Shown here: one piece after another, positions 17,317-27,642 of the stretch
How positions within the stretch are numbered: position 1 is the first letter of the stretch
How the letters are laid out: the number at the start of each line of letters is the position of its first letter
Assembly (NCBI GenBank): GCA_018141785.1
Contig: CP073341.1
Location: forward strand, 1,401,422 to 1,465,421
From: Candidatus Paraprochloron terpiosi LD05
Lineage (GTDB): Bacteria > Cyanobacteriota > Cyanobacteriia > Cyanobacteriales > Prochloraceae
Length of the DNA: 64,000 nucleotides
Reading direction: 5' to 3'
Translations under genes and position numbers: made by a program
The notes under the pieces: generated by a model
Database searches by the model: none
Told to the model about the DNA's origin: nothing
Seen by the model: only the letters and a program-made list of their open reading frames with translations

Positions 17317-20031
17317 ATGTATAGCACAATTTCCATTCGCGGTGCAAGACAGCACAACCTGAAAAACCTAAACCTGGAACTGCCCCGCAACAAATTGATT
17401 GTCTTTACTGGAGTATCCGGTTCCGGGAAGTCCTCCCTTGCTTTCGATACCATTTTCGCCGAAGGACAAAGACGCTACGTAGAGTCCCTGAGTGCTTACG
17501 CGCGGCAATTTTTGGGACAATTAACTAAACCAGAGGTAGACAGTATTGAAGGACTTAGCCCTGCTATTTCTATCGACCAAAAGTCTCGAAGTCATAACCC
17601 TCGTTCCACTGTGGGAACAGTGACGGAAATATACGATTATCTTCGGTTATTATATGGGAGAGCGGGAGAACCTCTTTGTCCCACCTGTGGACGTTCTATT
17701 GCTCCTCAAACTATTGACCAAATGTGTGATCAGGTCATGAAACTCCCTGAGGGGACTAAATTTCAGCTCCTAGCTCCTGTAGTGCGGGGAAAAAAGGGGA
17801 CTCATAAGCAACTCCTCTCTAGTTTAGCAAGTCAGGGGTTTGTGCGGGTAAGAGTTAACGGGGAAATTAGGGAATTAACTGATAAGATTGAATTAAAGAA
17901 GAACCAGACTCATAATCTTGAGATAGTAGTAGATCGGTTAATTAAAAAGGAGGGGATCCAAGAACGTCTGACAGACTCTCTCTCTACCTGTTTGGCTGTT
18001 GGGGAAGGACTTGTTATAGTTAAACTGCCTGAAGAAGAAATTATTTTGTCGGCCAACTTTGCCTGTCCCGAACACGGAGCAGTTTTGGAGGAACTCTCAC
18101 CCCGTTTATTCTCCTTTAACTCCCCCTATGGTGCTTGTTCTCACTGTCATGGTTTGGGTTATTTATCGGCTTTTTCTCCAGAGTTAATTATCCCGGATCC
18201 CACCAAACCCCTAGAGGAAGTTGTGGTACCTTGGGCAAAACCTAGTCTCCGTTATAACTCCTTCCTTTATACCCTGAAGAAAGAGTATCACCTGGACATG
18301 AAAACTCCTTGGAATGAACTTCCCCAGGAGTTACAAGATACCCTCCTCTATGATATGATTATACCTAGTTTCCAGAAGCAGTATGAAGAAACTAATTCGG
18401 AAGCAGTAAAACAGCGGTTGGAAACCTATCGGGTTCCGAGAACCTGTTCTGTTTGTCAGGGAAAAAGGCTGAAACCGGAAGTTCTTTCCGTAAAACTGGG
18501 ACAATATTATCTGAACGATTTAACAGAAGTATCTATTCAAGAATGTCTCGCTAAAATTAATCACTTGCAACTTACCCAGCGTCAAGCTACAATTGGAAAG
18601 TTAGCTCTGAAGGAAATAAGAGCACGATTACAGTTCTTATTAGACGTAGGTTTAGACTATCTTACCCTCGATCGCCCTGCCATGACCCTTTCCGGAGGAG
18701 AAGCCCAGCGGATCCGTCTGGCCACCCAAATTGGTTCTGGGTTAACAGGAGTATTATACGTCTTAGACGAACCCAGTATAGGTTTACACCAAAGAGATAA
18801 TCGTCGTTTATTACTCACTCTCCAAAAATTGCGAGACTTAGGCAATACCTTAATAGTAGTGGAACACGACGAAGAAACCATTCGCACAGCAGACCATATT
18901 GTGGATATTGGTCCGAAAGCAGGAATACAGGGGGGAGAAATCGTAGCTCAAGGGAACCTAGAAGCATTATTACACAGTGAAAAATCCCTCACAGCAGCCT
19001 ATTTATCGGGAAGGAAAAAAATTCCGGTTCCCCAAGAACGACGTCCGGGAAACGGGAAGTTGTTGGTCCTCAAGAAATGTCACCAGAATAACCTAAAACA
19101 TCTGGATGTGCAAATCCCCTTGGGAAAGTTGGTAACTATTACAGGAGTGTCTGGTTCCGGGAAATCTACCTTAATGGAATTATTACATGGGGCCCTCCAA
19201 CACCACCTAAGGGGTACGGTTCCCTTTCCCAAAGGTTTGGGAGCTATTCAGGGGTTAGAAGCAATAGATAAGGTAATTGTCATTGATCAATCCCCTATCG
19301 GAAAAACCCCTCGTTCCAACGCCGCTACCTATACAGGAACCTTCGACATTATTCGCCAACTCTTTGCCCTCACTATGGAAGCAAAAGCACGGGGTTACCA
19401 ACAGGGACGCTTTTCCTTTAACGTAAAAGGAGGACGATGTGAAGCTTGTGGGGGACAGGGAGTTAATATCATTACCATGAACTTCCTCCCAGACGTTTAC
19501 GTTCAGTGTGACGTCTGTAAGGGAGCGCGGTATAATCGGGAAACCCTACAAGTGCAGTATAAGGGTTATAATATTACCCAAATTCTCAATTTAACCGTTA
19601 CGGAAGCCTTAGAAGTATTTACAAATGTCCCCAAAGCAGCAAAAAGACTGCAAACCTTAGTAGACGTAGGGTTAGGATACCTAAAATTGGGACAACCAGC
19701 TCCTACCTTATCAGGAGGGGAAGCACAAAGGGTGAAATTAGCCACAGAATTAAGTCGTCGTCCCACGGGGAAAACCCTCTATTTAATCGACGAACCCACC
19801 ACTGGGTTATCCTTTTACGACGTCCACCAACTCTTAAACGTACTGCAAAGGTTAGTGGATAAGGGCAATTCCATGGTAGTTATCGAGCATAATTTAGATA
19901 TAATTCGAGGAGCAGACTGGATCATTGATTTGGGACCGGAAGGGGGAGATAAAGGAGGGGAAATCATCGCTGTGGGAACCCCGGAAGAATTACCAAATAA
20001 TCTCCGTTCCTATACAGGACAATACTTGTAG
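17317..20031 (+). CDS. uvrA: Excinuclease ABC subunit A
   Basis: 904 residues with the tandem ABC-ATPase architecture of UvrA: Walker A GVSGSGKSSLAF near residue 32, zinc-binding cysteines (CPTCG; CPEHG with CSHCHG; CSVCQG), signature LSGGEAQRIRLA and Walker B VLYVLDEPSIGLHQRD, then the second half with GVSGSGKSTLM, a zinc module CEACGGQG...CDVCKG, LSGGEAQRVKLA and LYLIDEPTTGL. It scans DNA for bulky lesions and loads UvrB in nucleotide excision repair. The length is a little under the E. coli protein because some linkers are short; no key motif is lost. Confidence 0.97.
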   Translation: MYSTISIRGARQHNLKNLNLELPRNKLIVFTGVSGSGKSSLAFDTIFAEGQRRYVESLSAYARQFLGQLTKPEVDSIEGLSPAISIDQKSRSHNPRSTVGTVTEIYDYLRLLYGRAGEPLCPTCGRSIAPQTIDQMCDQVMKLPEGTKFQLLAPVVRGKKGTHKQLLSSLASQGFVRVRVNGEIRELTDKIELKKNQTHNLEIVVDRLIKKEGIQERLTDSLSTCLAVGEGLVIVKLPEEEIILSANFACPEHGAVLEELSPRLFSFNSPYGACSHCHGLGYLSAFSPELIIPDPTKPLEEVVVPWAKPSLRYNSFLYTLKKEYHLDMKTPWNELPQELQDTLLYDMIIPSFQKQYEETNSEAVKQRLETYRVPRTCSVCQGKRLKPEVLSVKLGQYYLNDLTEVSIQECLAKINHLQLTQRQATIGKLALKEIRARLQFLLDVGLDYLTLDRPAMTLSGGEAQRIRLATQIGSGLTGVLYVLDEPSIGLHQRDNRRLLLTLQKLRDLGNTLIVVEHDEETIRTADHIVDIGPKAGIQGGEIVAQGNLEALLHSEKSLTAAYLSGRKKIPVPQERRPGNGKLLVLKKCHQNNLKHLDVQIPLGKLVTITGVSGSGKSTLMELLHGALQHHLRGTVPFPKGLGAIQGLEAIDKVIVIDQSPIGKTPRSNAATYTGTFDIIRQLFALTMEAKARGYQQGRFSFNVKGGRCEACGGQGVNIITMNFLPDVYVQCDVCKGARYNRETLQVQYKGYNITQILNLTVTEALEVFTNVPKAAKRLQTLVDVGLGYLKLGQPAPTLSGGEAQRVKLATELSRRPTGKTLYLIDEPTTGLSFYDVHQLLNVLQRLVDKGNSMVVIEHNLDIIRGADWIIDLGPEGGDKGGEIIAVGTPEELPNNLRSYTGQYL

Positions 20032-20059
20032 GAGTGCCCAGGTTTCCCGCCCCCCAAAA

Positions 20060-20767
20060 TCAACCACCCTTATTCCTATTCCTCCCCTTCCGGAGATGTT
20101 CCAACCCTTTCAGCCCCGCAAACAGAGCGATTCCCACCACAGTGACAACTCCGTTATTGAAGCCGAAAGGAACAGCAATGGCCACATGAAATCTACTTCC
20201 AACAATATCTGATATAAATTCGTCGTTAATTCTATTGATTGTGCCAACATCCAGCGTTAGGGACGAAATCGGACCGTCAAATCTAAGAATTCCCTCTTCC
20301 CTTCCACTACCGCCTACTCTAAATCTGAAATCTAGAAGGTTCTCATTCAAGCGGGCTTGGTTAACCGATTCAAAACCGCTCACAATTGTAAAGGGTTTGT
20401 CAAATCGATAAACTATTTCAACCCCCTCCGCACCTGCGTTGAATATGTTTAGAAAGTGAAGGTGGAAATCATAAATTGGTTGGTCAAATGTCAACCTGAA
20501 ATCATCACGAGGTCTTAGTATAGGGGTGTCGTCATCTCCAGAAAAATCCTCATCCTCGGGCAGAGAAAGTAACCTGTAAAGTGTCCATTCAGTTTCCTAA
20601 CTTGAATAGTTGATGGTATGGCTTCCTGCTGTTAAGGAAAACATATCTCCAAAAACGTCGTCTGGTAGATCTATAAAACGAGCATAAGTCAAGTCACTTA
20701 TTGCTTGTGCTGGAGAAGTAAGAGCAAGGGAAAAAATTAATCCCAAGAGGCAATTTACTTTATTCAT
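20060..20767 (-). pseudogene. Secreted cyanobacterial PEP-CTERM-type protein with an in-frame stop
   Basis: The minus strand encodes MNKVNCLLGLIFSLALTSPA followed by QA, a clear signal peptide (ATG 20767). After HTINYSS there is a TAG (20597-20599), but the same frame continues open for 179 codons to 20060. That part ends VPFGFNNGVVTVVGIALFAG and LKGLEHLRKGRN, a hydrophobic segment with a VPF start and a basic tail, typical of the cyanobacterial PEP-CTERM sorting signal. Without the stop the protein would be about 235 residues, surface-exposed and beta-rich. A single nonsense mutation is the simplest reading. It converges with uvrA, 28 bp apart. Confidence 0.75.
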
Positions 20768-20921
20768 AGTAATTTTTTTTTGTTCGTGAATATAGTGCAC
20801 AGTGTAGCATTATGTAACAATAACGCAGCTCTAGAGAGCATCCCAATAACATTATATACGTATAATAACCCGAAATCCCATGTTAGGATATAGGAATGTC
20901 AAACAATAAACAACCCAACCA

Positions 20922-22406
20922 ATGGTAGAATTTCGTCAACTGCTCCTATCCAGTGCAGGAGCAATCCTCATCCTAGCATCCCCAAACCCAGCCAAAGCTC
21001 AATCCACCATAGCAGAATTATTGGGAGAAACCTCCCAACCACAAAGCCAAAATACCATTAGAGCAACCCCCGAAAATCTGACCCCCAACCCCAACCCCTT
21101 ACTCTTCCCCACCGAACCAGAGGAAGTCCAAACCAGCCAAACCCAAGCAATTACCCTCAAAGAAGCCATCGAAATAGGATTGCGCCAGAATCGGGACTTA
21201 GAACTAGCCAAACTGAACCTGGATCGCTCTCGGGAAGTATTAGCCCAAGCTCTCAGCGCCAGATATCCCACCCTCACCACCCAATTCAACTTCAACCGAG
21301 CCGATTCCGCTGCCCAAGAAAGAGCTTTAGCTATATCGCAATTTCTCATAGATCCAGACAGCGTTAACACCCAAATAACTGGAAACCTGCGCTTAAATTA
21401 TAACATCTACACAGGAGGCAGCCGCAGCGCCCAAATTAGAGCTTCCCAAGCACAAGTCCGAGTCAACCTCTTAGACGTAGAAAGACTTACGGAACAAACC
21501 ACCTTAGACATTTCCACAGACTACTACAACTTGCAAAATGCTAGCGCTCAGGTAGGTATCGAACTAGCAGCCGTAGAAGAAGCACAGCTCAGTTTGCGGG
21601 ACGCGGAATTACTAGAAAGAGCAGGCTTAGGTACCAAATTCGACGTCTTGCGTGCTCAAGTAGATCTAGCCAATGCCCAACAAAGACTCACTCTGGCCCG
21701 AGGAAACGAAAGGACAGCCCAAAGACAACTGGTAGAAAGGTTGAGTTTAGGACAACAAGTCGATCTAACTACCGCCGACTCCATTCAAGTAGCTGGAGAG
21801 TGGAACCGCTCCCTAGAAGAGACAATTATCCTCGCTTACAAAAATCGAGCAGAACTGGAGCAATTTTTGTTACAGAGGAAAATTGACGAAGAACAGCAGA
21901 AAGTTCAACTAGCAGCAATCAGACCTCAAATTAGTGTATTTGCCCAATACGATGTTTTGGAGCAATTAGCTGATAATGTGAGTCCTACCGACGGCTTAAC
22001 TATAGGAGCTCAGATACAATGGACCTTATTTGATGGAGGAGCAGCACGAGCTGGGAGAAATCAGGAAAGAGTTGATGTAGCCATCGCCGAAACCCAGTTT
22101 GCTAACCAGCGCAATGAAATTCGTTTCGAGGTGGAACAAGCTTATTTCAACTTAGACGCCAACAGGAAGAACATCGACACTGCTAAAATAGCGGTGGAAT
22201 TAGCCCTAGAAAGTCTGCGACTAGCTCGTTTGCGCTTTCAAGCTGGTGTAGGAACCCAAACAGATGTAATTGAAGCCCAGACGGAACTGACTACGGCTCG
22301 CGGTAACCTCCTCACCTCCATTATCAACTACAATCAAGGACTGGCAGCTCTCCAACGAGCAGTAAGCAACCTACCAGACAATAGGCTATTCGACCAATAC
22401 AGATGA
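20922..22406 (+). CDS. TolC-family outer-membrane efflux protein
   Basis: 494 residues with an N-terminal signal peptide (LLLSSAGAILILASPNPAKA) and a proline-rich linker, then the two outer-membrane efflux repeats: LKEAIEIGLRQNRDLELAKL, GNLRLNYNIYTGGSRSAQIR and, in the second half, GAQIQWTLFDGGAARAGRNQ and GVGTQTDVIEAQTELTTARG. TolC proteins trimerise into a beta-barrel with a periplasmic helical tunnel and serve type I secretion or efflux pumps. No inner-membrane partner lies beside it. Start at ATG 20922; full length for the family. Confidence 0.92.
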   Translation: MVEFRQLLLSSAGAILILASPNPAKAQSTIAELLGETSQPQSQNTIRATPENLTPNPNPLLFPTEPEEVQTSQTQAITLKEAIEIGLRQNRDLELAKLNLDRSREVLAQALSARYPTLTTQFNFNRADSAAQERALAISQFLIDPDSVNTQITGNLRLNYNIYTGGSRSAQIRASQAQVRVNLLDVERLTEQTTLDISTDYYNLQNASAQVGIELAAVEEAQLSLRDAELLERAGLGTKFDVLRAQVDLANAQQRLTLARGNERTAQRQLVERLSLGQQVDLTTADSIQVAGEWNRSLEETIILAYKNRAELEQFLLQRKIDEEQQKVQLAAIRPQISVFAQYDVLEQLADNVSPTDGLTIGAQIQWTLFDGGAARAGRNQERVDVAIAETQFANQRNEIRFEVEQAYFNLDANRKNIDTAKIAVELALESLRLARLRFQAGVGTQTDVIEAQTELTTARGNLLTSIINYNQGLAALQRAVSNLPDNRLFDQYR

Positions 22407-22612
22407 GCATATTTCTTCCATTACCTGAAATTAGTAATAAATACTTATTACTAAAATCTTGGAAATATAGCGTAAACCTTGCTAATAAAATAAAACAAGG
22501 AGCGTTACTTGTTAAGTAATTGTATTGGGAGAGAGCCACCGGAACTGGATTATTTCCGATTATGCATTAGTTAGCAATTATTAATCTTAACTTAACTAAA
22601 ATCTATTAGTAA

Positions 22613-22909
22613 ATGGCTAACATCACTTTCGTCAAAGAAGATAAAGTAGTATTTGCTGCTGATGGTGCTAATTTGAGGGAGAAAGCGGTACAGAATGGGG
22701 TAGATCTGTACACCTTCAGAGGAAAACTGACTAATTGCGGCGGGTACGGTCAATGCGGTACTTGTATTGTGGAGATTGTGGCAGGAATGGAAAATCTTTC
22801 CCAACCTACTCCCTTTGAAGAGCGAAAATTAAAGAGAAAACCAGATAATTACCGCTTAGCGTGCCAAACCTTAGTCAATGGAGCAGTCACAGTCAAGACG
22901 AAACCATGA
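22613..22909 (+). CDS. Plant-type [2Fe-2S] ferredoxin
   Basis: 98 residues with cluster ligands Cys42, Cys48, Cys51 ([10 protein letters not shown]) and Cys84 in the beta-grasp fold. The loop is C-x5-C-x2-C instead of the C-x4-C-x2-C of PetF, and the sequence ([28 protein letters not shown]) matches a divergent small ferredoxin conserved in cyanobacteria. It should carry one electron between soluble enzymes, but its partners are unknown. It lies 42 bp upstream of psbM and may share its transcript. Confidence 0.88.
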   Translation: MANITFVKEDKVVFAADGANLREKAVQNGVDLYTFRGKLTNCGGYGQCGTCIVEIVAGMENLSQPTPFEERKLKRKPDNYRLACQTLVNGAVTVKTKP

Positions 22910-22951
22910 TATCTTCATTATAAAATAACCTTACAGGGAGGCTGTTCTTTA

Positions 22952-23059
22952 ATGCAAGTTAACGATCTGGGATTTATTGCTAGCATTCTTTTCGTGCTAG
23001 TCCCCACTGTTTTTCTGCTGATTCTCTATATTCAAACCGGAAATCAGCAAAGCGAGTAA
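22952..23059 (+). CDS. psbM: Photosystem II reaction-centre protein M
   Basis: A 35-residue frame starting [20 protein letters not shown], then [15 protein letters not shown]. This is PsbM: one transmembrane helix at the photosystem II dimer interface in the thylakoid membrane. A Shine-Dalgarno-like GGGAGG lies 12 nt before the ATG. It is easy to miss because of its size. Located after the ferredoxin gene and converging with the Usp gene. Confidence 0.95.
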   Translation: MQVNDLGFIASILFVLVPTVFLLILYIQTGNQQSE

Positions 23060-23067
23060 TTGCTTGT

Positions 23068-23090
23068 AGGGGCGTAAACCTTGCGCCCCT
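23068..23090. terminator. Hairpin between psbM and the converging Usp gene
   Basis: AGGGGCG pairs with CGCCCCT around a 9-nt loop. No long T-run follows on either strand, so a bidirectional terminator is likely but not certain. Confidence 0.45.
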
Positions 23091-23102
23091 CAACTACAAC
23101 AG

Positions 23103-23954
23103 TTACCGATCAGTCCGGGCTAACAAAACTGGACAGGGAGAGTTAACTCGGACGTAGTCAGACAGGGAAGTTCCCAACAATCGATCCAGATCCGGTAAGC
23201 TTCTGGCAATGGAAGGACGGCGTTCTGGAGAACCGATCAATAATAAATCAATATTATACTCCGATGCCAAATTACAGATTTCTGCCGCAGGACGTCCCCC
23301 AGTGACAATGGAGCGGCATTTAACCCCTTGCCTTTTCGCCTGAGCAGCAGCAGGAGCTAAGATAGGATTGTTGTCGATTTCGCTCCGAGACAGGGGCAGT
23401 AATTCTGGTTTTAGATCCGGGTTAACCCGACTCAGCACCAGTTCCCCTTCTGGATAACCTCGCAGCAAATAAATAGCTAATTCTAAAGCATATTGGGCAG
23501 CCGGGGATTTATCCATAGCCACCATGATCCGCTTTATTTTTTTGACGTAATTATCGTCCTTAACCAACAACATAGGGCGGTTTGTTAGTTGAAAGACATA
23601 TTGACTGACAGAATTTCCCAGGATCGCTTCCAAACGCTTCAATCCTCTCGAACCCATAATAATCAAGTCCGCATCTATTTCTGCCGCTACCTGACGTACA
23701 GTATCTTTCGGTTCTCCTTGACGCAGCATAGTAGTCACCCGATGGGTGTCCAAGTCTAATTTCTCAATCAGCCCTGCCAACATTTTGCCCCCTTCTTCCC
23801 ACTTAGTCGCTACTGCATCGGCGCTAATTTGCTCAGAGACAACATGCAAAATAGTAATACTAGCGCTTTGGATAACAGGCAAATCCATCAGCACCTGGAA
23901 CATTTCTTGGGAATTACCGACTCCAGCATCGGCATATAAAATCTTCTTGAGCAT
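23103..23954 (-). CDS. Tandem universal stress protein (two UspA domains)
   Basis: 283 residues with two Usp folds. Domain 1 (about 1-142) ends MGSRGLKRLEAILGNSVSQY..TNRPMLLVK; domain 2 ends IGSPERRPSIARSLPDLDRL..LGTSLSDYVRVNSPCPVLLA. The G-x2-G-x9-G-S nucleotide-binding motif is recognisable in domain 1 and altered in domain 2, so ATP binding may be confined to one half. Tandem Usp proteins are common in cyanobacteria and respond to stress or energy state. A TATAGCGCTAC-type repeat end about 80 bp upstream could provide a -10 box. Confidence 0.88.
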   Translation of the reverse strand: MLKKILYADAGVGNSQEMFQVLMDLPVIQSASITILHVVSEQISADAVATKWEEGGKMLAGLIEKLDLDTHRVTTMLRQGEPKDTVRQVAAEIDADLIIMGSRGLKRLEAILGNSVSQYVFQLTNRPMLLVKDDNYVKKIKRIMVAMDKSPAAQYALELAIYLLRGYPEGELVLSRVNPDLKPELLPLSRSEIDNNPILAPAAAQAKRQGVKCRSIVTGGRPAAEICNLASEYNIDLLLIGSPERRPSIARSLPDLDRLLGTSLSDYVRVNSPCPVLLARTDR

Positions 23955-24032
23955 ATTGCAATCAGTGTTTTATCGTTTTCCTTAAAGATACTGCCCAAAG
24001 CAACTGCTAAATTTAACGACTTATTACAAATT

Positions 24033-24049
24033 TATAGCGCTACGCACGC
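24033..24049 (-). repeat. TATAGCGCTACGC-type repeat end
   Basis: On the minus strand it reads GCGTAGCGCTATAAATTTG, ending in a TATAAA-like box pointing toward the Usp gene about 80 bp away. Same family as 44960-45061, 35756-35772, 56541-56556 and 57669-57681. Confidence 0.5.
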
Positions 24050-24166
24050 TCGTCTAGAGTAGGGGCACCGCCTTGCCTACACACAAGGTTTTCAACAATT
24101 TTGGGTTATTTTATAACATAACATACACAAAGTAAATACAAAAGCATTCATAACTAATAACTGGTG

Positions 24167-24390
24167 TCAACCCCTTTTTCCCGTGACCGGCGGTGCTGGA
24201 GTACCCCCCAGGGTGTTGATACTGCGAATGCCGAACAAATTGGGTTGCCGCAGCTGTTGGACAAATTCTGCATGACCTGGTGCCATCGGCAAATCCCGAT
24301 ATATGTCCAGTCCAATGGCTTTTGGTCTATAGGACTGCAATCTACTCAAAACTTGGGCATAAACCCGGTCAGAAAATGGCCATCGCCATG
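24167..24390 (-). pseudogene. CHASE2-domain fragment
   Basis: The minus strand encodes WPFSDRVYAQVLSRLQSYRP and, directly after, KAIGLDIYRDLPMAPGHAEF followed by VQQLRQPNLFGI. This is the core of the extracellular CHASE2 sensor domain found in cyanobacterial adenylate cyclases, kinases and channel-like proteins. The flanking parts of such a protein are absent: the frame breaks upstream and stops after TPAPPVTGKRG. The rest of the gene is gone, so it is a fossil. Confidence 0.7.
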
Positions 24391-24548
24391 AAATTAGCCC
24401 TGTTCAGACTGGACAAAAAACTGCGAAACTGCTGCCCCAGCTTACCCAGCATTAATCTTCTCCTCCAATGCAGGCATCAAAAGCAATAAATCTTCAATAA
24501 TATTTACAATTGTTACAAACCTCACCCTAACAAACATTCTACCTCAAT

Positions 24549-26015
24549 ATGAGAAGCAAATCCTACAACCTTCAAGACTGGCAAAAAGGCCATCAATCCC
24601 AACCAAACGAATATGACTATTGGGTCGAAGATATAGAAGGAGATATTCCCAAGGAACTCAAAGGAACCCTCTTTCGCAACGGACCTGGTTTACTAGATAT
24701 TCACGGTACTCCTATTCGTCATCCTTTTGATGGAGATGGTATGGTATGTGCAATATCTTTTAAGGAGGGGAAAGTCCATTTCCGTAACCGCTTCGTCCGC
24801 ACCAAAGGATTTGTGGAAGAAAAGTCCGCAGGAAAAATGCTCTATCGCGGTGTCTTCGGTACCCAAAAACCAGGAGGCTGGCTGAAAAATGCTTTTGACT
24901 TGCGGCTCAAAAACATTGCCAATACTAATATTATTTACTGGGGTGGCAAATTACTAGCCCTCTGGGAAGCAGCAGAACCCTACCGCTTAGATCCCCAGAA
25001 TCTGGAAACTATCGGAATAGATTACCTGGACGATGTTTTAAAACCGGGAGATGCTTTTGCAGCCCATCCCTGGGTGGATCCTAGCTGTATTATGGATGGA
25101 GGAGCCCCCAGTTTGGTCAATTTCTCCATTAAACCCTCCCTTTCCAGCAAGATTACCATTTATGAATTTAATCCTAATGGTCAGCTAAAACGCCGTCACA
25201 GCCATAATATTCCCGGTTTTGCTTTTATCCACGATTTTGCCATCACCCCCAACTATTGCATTTTCTTTCAAAATCCGGTGCGATTTAATCCCCTACCTTT
25301 CGTTTTTGGATTGCGTGGTGCCGGGGAATGCGTCCAGTTTCAGCCCAATCGACCAACCCGTGTTGTAGTCATTCCCCGTACCCCAGAGTTAAAAGATGAT
25401 AGAATGAAAATACTGGAGGTAGAGTCTGGCTTTATATTTCACCATGGAAATGCATTTGAAACCTCAGAGAACGAAATTTGCGTTGATTCAATTTGCTATC
25501 AGTCTTTATATCAGATTAAATCAGACTCCTCTTATAAAGAGGTAGATTTTGACGCTTTAGCACCAGGACAGTTGTGGCGATTTACCCTCAATTTAGCTAG
25601 TTCTACCGTAAAAAAGAAAATGTTAGATTCTCGCTCTTGTGATTTTCCCACAGTTAATCCCGATAAAGTAGGGCGCCCCTACCGTTATTTGTTTATCGGC
25701 GCCGCTCACCATCCCACTGATAATGCACCCCTCCAAGCCATTGGGAAACTAGACTTAGAAAGTGAAGAGCGTCAACTTTACTCTTTTGCTCCCCAAGGCT
25801 ATGTTGGCGAACCTATTTTCGTTCCTCACCCCCATGCTAAGAAGGAAGATGAGGGTTGGTTGTTGACCCTGGTTTACGACGCTTTGCATCATCGCTCGGA
25901 TATAGTTATTTTAGACCCTCAAGATTTGAATCAAAGCCCTATTTCCCGTATCCATCTCAAACATCACATTCCTTACGGTTTACACGGTAGCTGGACTTCG
26001 TCATGCTTTGTATGA
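24549..26015 (+). CDS. Carotenoid oxygenase (apocarotenoid-cleaving type)
   Basis: 488 residues, full length for the retinal-pigment-epithelium/carotenoid cleavage family. Four conserved iron-binding histidines are visible in FAAHPWVDP, FAFIHDFAIT, FIFHHGNAFE and the C-terminal GLHGSW (about His479). The N-terminal LKGTLFRNGPGLLD and HPFDGDGMV motifs are typical. These enzymes split carotenoids or apocarotenoids with O2 to give retinal-like aldehydes; the exact substrate cannot be told. No signal peptide. It stands alone on the plus strand. Confidence 0.92.
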   Translation: MRSKSYNLQDWQKGHQSQPNEYDYWVEDIEGDIPKELKGTLFRNGPGLLDIHGTPIRHPFDGDGMVCAISFKEGKVHFRNRFVRTKGFVEEKSAGKMLYRGVFGTQKPGGWLKNAFDLRLKNIANTNIIYWGGKLLALWEAAEPYRLDPQNLETIGIDYLDDVLKPGDAFAAHPWVDPSCIMDGGAPSLVNFSIKPSLSSKITIYEFNPNGQLKRRHSHNIPGFAFIHDFAITPNYCIFFQNPVRFNPLPFVFGLRGAGECVQFQPNRPTRVVVIPRTPELKDDRMKILEVESGFIFHHGNAFETSENEICVDSICYQSLYQIKSDSSYKEVDFDALAPGQLWRFTLNLASSTVKKKMLDSRSCDFPTVNPDKVGRPYRYLFIGAAHHPTDNAPLQAIGKLDLESEERQLYSFAPQGYVGEPIFVPHPHAKKEDEGWLLTLVYDALHHRSDIVILDPQDLNQSPISRIHLKHHIPYGLHGSWTSSCFV

Positions 26016-26107
26016 TACTAGGTCCTTATTGCGCCAAATTTCTCGATGCGTTACGCTTGACTACGTGAAGCTAACACACCTTACAACCCAAGGCACTTAG
26101 GACAAGA

Positions 26108-26185
26108 TTAATCTCCAAATTGATAACCAAATCCTCTAAGCTCTAGGTCAAACATTTCGGCAACTATTTCGATAGTTTCATTGTT
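26108..26185 (-). pseudogene. Possible C-terminal remnant of a sulfotransferase-like gene
   Basis: An open minus-strand stretch encodes NNETIEIVAEMFDLELRGFG followed by YQFGD and a stop. The pattern IVAE.F..DL..FGY.F resembles the C-terminus of sulfotransferase-like proteins. Upstream the frame is lost in A+T-rich sequence with a TATAGCAATAC repeat end. Confidence 0.3.
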
Positions 26186-26255
26186 GTAGTATTATAATTA
26201 CAAACTATTTTGATATACTTATATTCTAATATAGCAATACAAAAGCATAAATGTT

Positions 26256-26288
26256 AAAAAAAACCCCCATCTAGGGAAAGATGAGGAT
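26256..26288 (-). terminator. Rho-independent terminator of pgk
   Basis: On the minus strand CCTCATCT pairs with AGATGGGG (8 bp, one G-T pair) around TTCCCT and is followed by GTTTTTTTT. It lies 16 bp after the pgk stop codon. Confidence 0.85.
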
Positions 26289-26303
26289 TATCAGTTAACT
26301 GAT

Positions 26304-27509
26304 TTAAGCTTCATCCAGAGCAACAATTCCGGGTAATTCCTTCCCTTCCAGCAACTCTAGACTGGCGCCGCCCCCAGTTGAAATGTGGCTCATCAACGAA
26401 GCAACACCTACCTTCTCTACAGCAGCTACCGAGTCACCTCCGCCGATAATCGTTGTCGCCCCAGTTCCAGTCAGATCGGCGAGAGAACGGGCGATCGCCT
26501 CCGTACCCACAGCAAATTTATCGAACTCGAACACCCCCATAGGACCATTCCAAATAACCGTTTTACAATCGGCTAGAGCAAGTTGGAAAGCCTTTATCGA
26601 CTCCGGACCGATATCCAAACCCATCCAACCGTCAGGAATGCTCTCAATGCTTGTGGTTTTGGAATTGGCATCCGAGGCGAACTTATCCGCTACCACCACA
26701 TCGGTAGGCAATAAGAAATCGACACCTTTTTCCTTCGCCTTTGCTTCTAAGGACTTAGCTAACTCCAGTTTATCGTCTTCCACCAAAGAATTCCCCACGC
26801 TCAAGCCACGAGCTTTATAAAAAGTGAAAATCATGCCACCGCCAATGAGCAGCTTATCGCACTTGGACAACAGGGTTTCAATCACCCCAATTTTACTGGA
26901 TACCTTAGAACCGCCAATAATTGCCGCCAGAGGACGCTGGGGATTTTCGATGCAAGATTGAAGATAATTCAGTTCCTTCTCAATCAAATACCCCGCCACG
27001 CTGGGACTGAGATAGTGGGTAACCCCCTCAGTGGAAGCATGGGCGCGGTGAGCGGTACCAAAAGCATCATTGACGTATAAATCAGCATTCGCGGCTAATT
27101 GCTTGGCGAATTCCGGATCGTTCTTTTCCTCTTCCCAATGGAAGCGGAGATTTTCCAACAACGCCACCTGACCGTTTTCCATTTTCGAGATGACAGGGGC
27201 CACAGACTCTCCCACGCAGTCGTCGCACATGGTCACATCTTGTCCTAACAATCCCCCGAGACGGGCTGCTACGGTCGTGAGGCGGAGATTATCTTTAACC
27301 TGTCCCTTGGGACGCCCCATATGGCTACAGAGGATAACCTTCGCCCCTTTGTTAATTAAATCTTTAATTGTCGGCATAGCTGCCCGAATGCGGGTATCGT
27401 CAGTAATATTGCCGGTATCATCCAACGGCACATTAAAATCTGCCCTGACCAAAACTCGCTTGCCAGTTATATCTGCTGCTGCTAAATTTGCTACAGTTTT
27501 CTTGGACAC
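26304..27509 (-). CDS. pgk: Phosphoglycerate kinase
   Basis: 401 residues with the PGK landmarks: [13 protein letters not shown] near the N-terminus (3-phosphoglycerate site), [47 protein letters not shown] and the C-terminal [14 protein letters not shown] and [13 protein letters not shown] (ATP site). It transfers phosphate between 1,3-bisphosphoglycerate and ADP in glycolysis, and runs in reverse in the Calvin cycle. The start is GTG (27509), supported by AGGAGG 7 nt upstream. A strong terminator follows. Confidence 0.97.
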   Translation of the reverse strand: MSKKTVANLAAADITGKRVLVRADFNVPLDDTGNITDDTRIRAAMPTIKDLINKGAKVILCSHMGRPKGQVKDNLRLTTVAARLGGLLGQDVTMCDDCVGESVAPVISKMENGQVALLENLRFHWEEEKNDPEFAKQLAANADLYVNDAFGTAHRAHASTEGVTHYLSPSVAGYLIEKELNYLQSCIENPQRPLAAIIGGSKVSSKIGVIETLLSKCDKLLIGGGMIFTFYKARGLSVGNSLVEDDKLELAKSLEAKAKEKGVDFLLPTDVVVADKFASDANSKTTSIESIPDGWMGLDIGPESIKAFQLALADCKTVIWNGPMGVFEFDKFAVGTEAIARSLADLTGTGATTIIGGGDSVAAVEKVGVASLMSHISTGGGASLELLEGKELPGIVALDEA

Positions 27510-27642
27510 AGACTATTTCCTCCTAATGTTATCTTGATTTGTCAACTGCTTGCTTGTGCTCGCACCGTGGTAAATTAGACCTTGAACACAATATCTCTAA
27601 ATGCAGATTGTACCGTCCGAAGTACCTGAGAGGTAACTAAGA

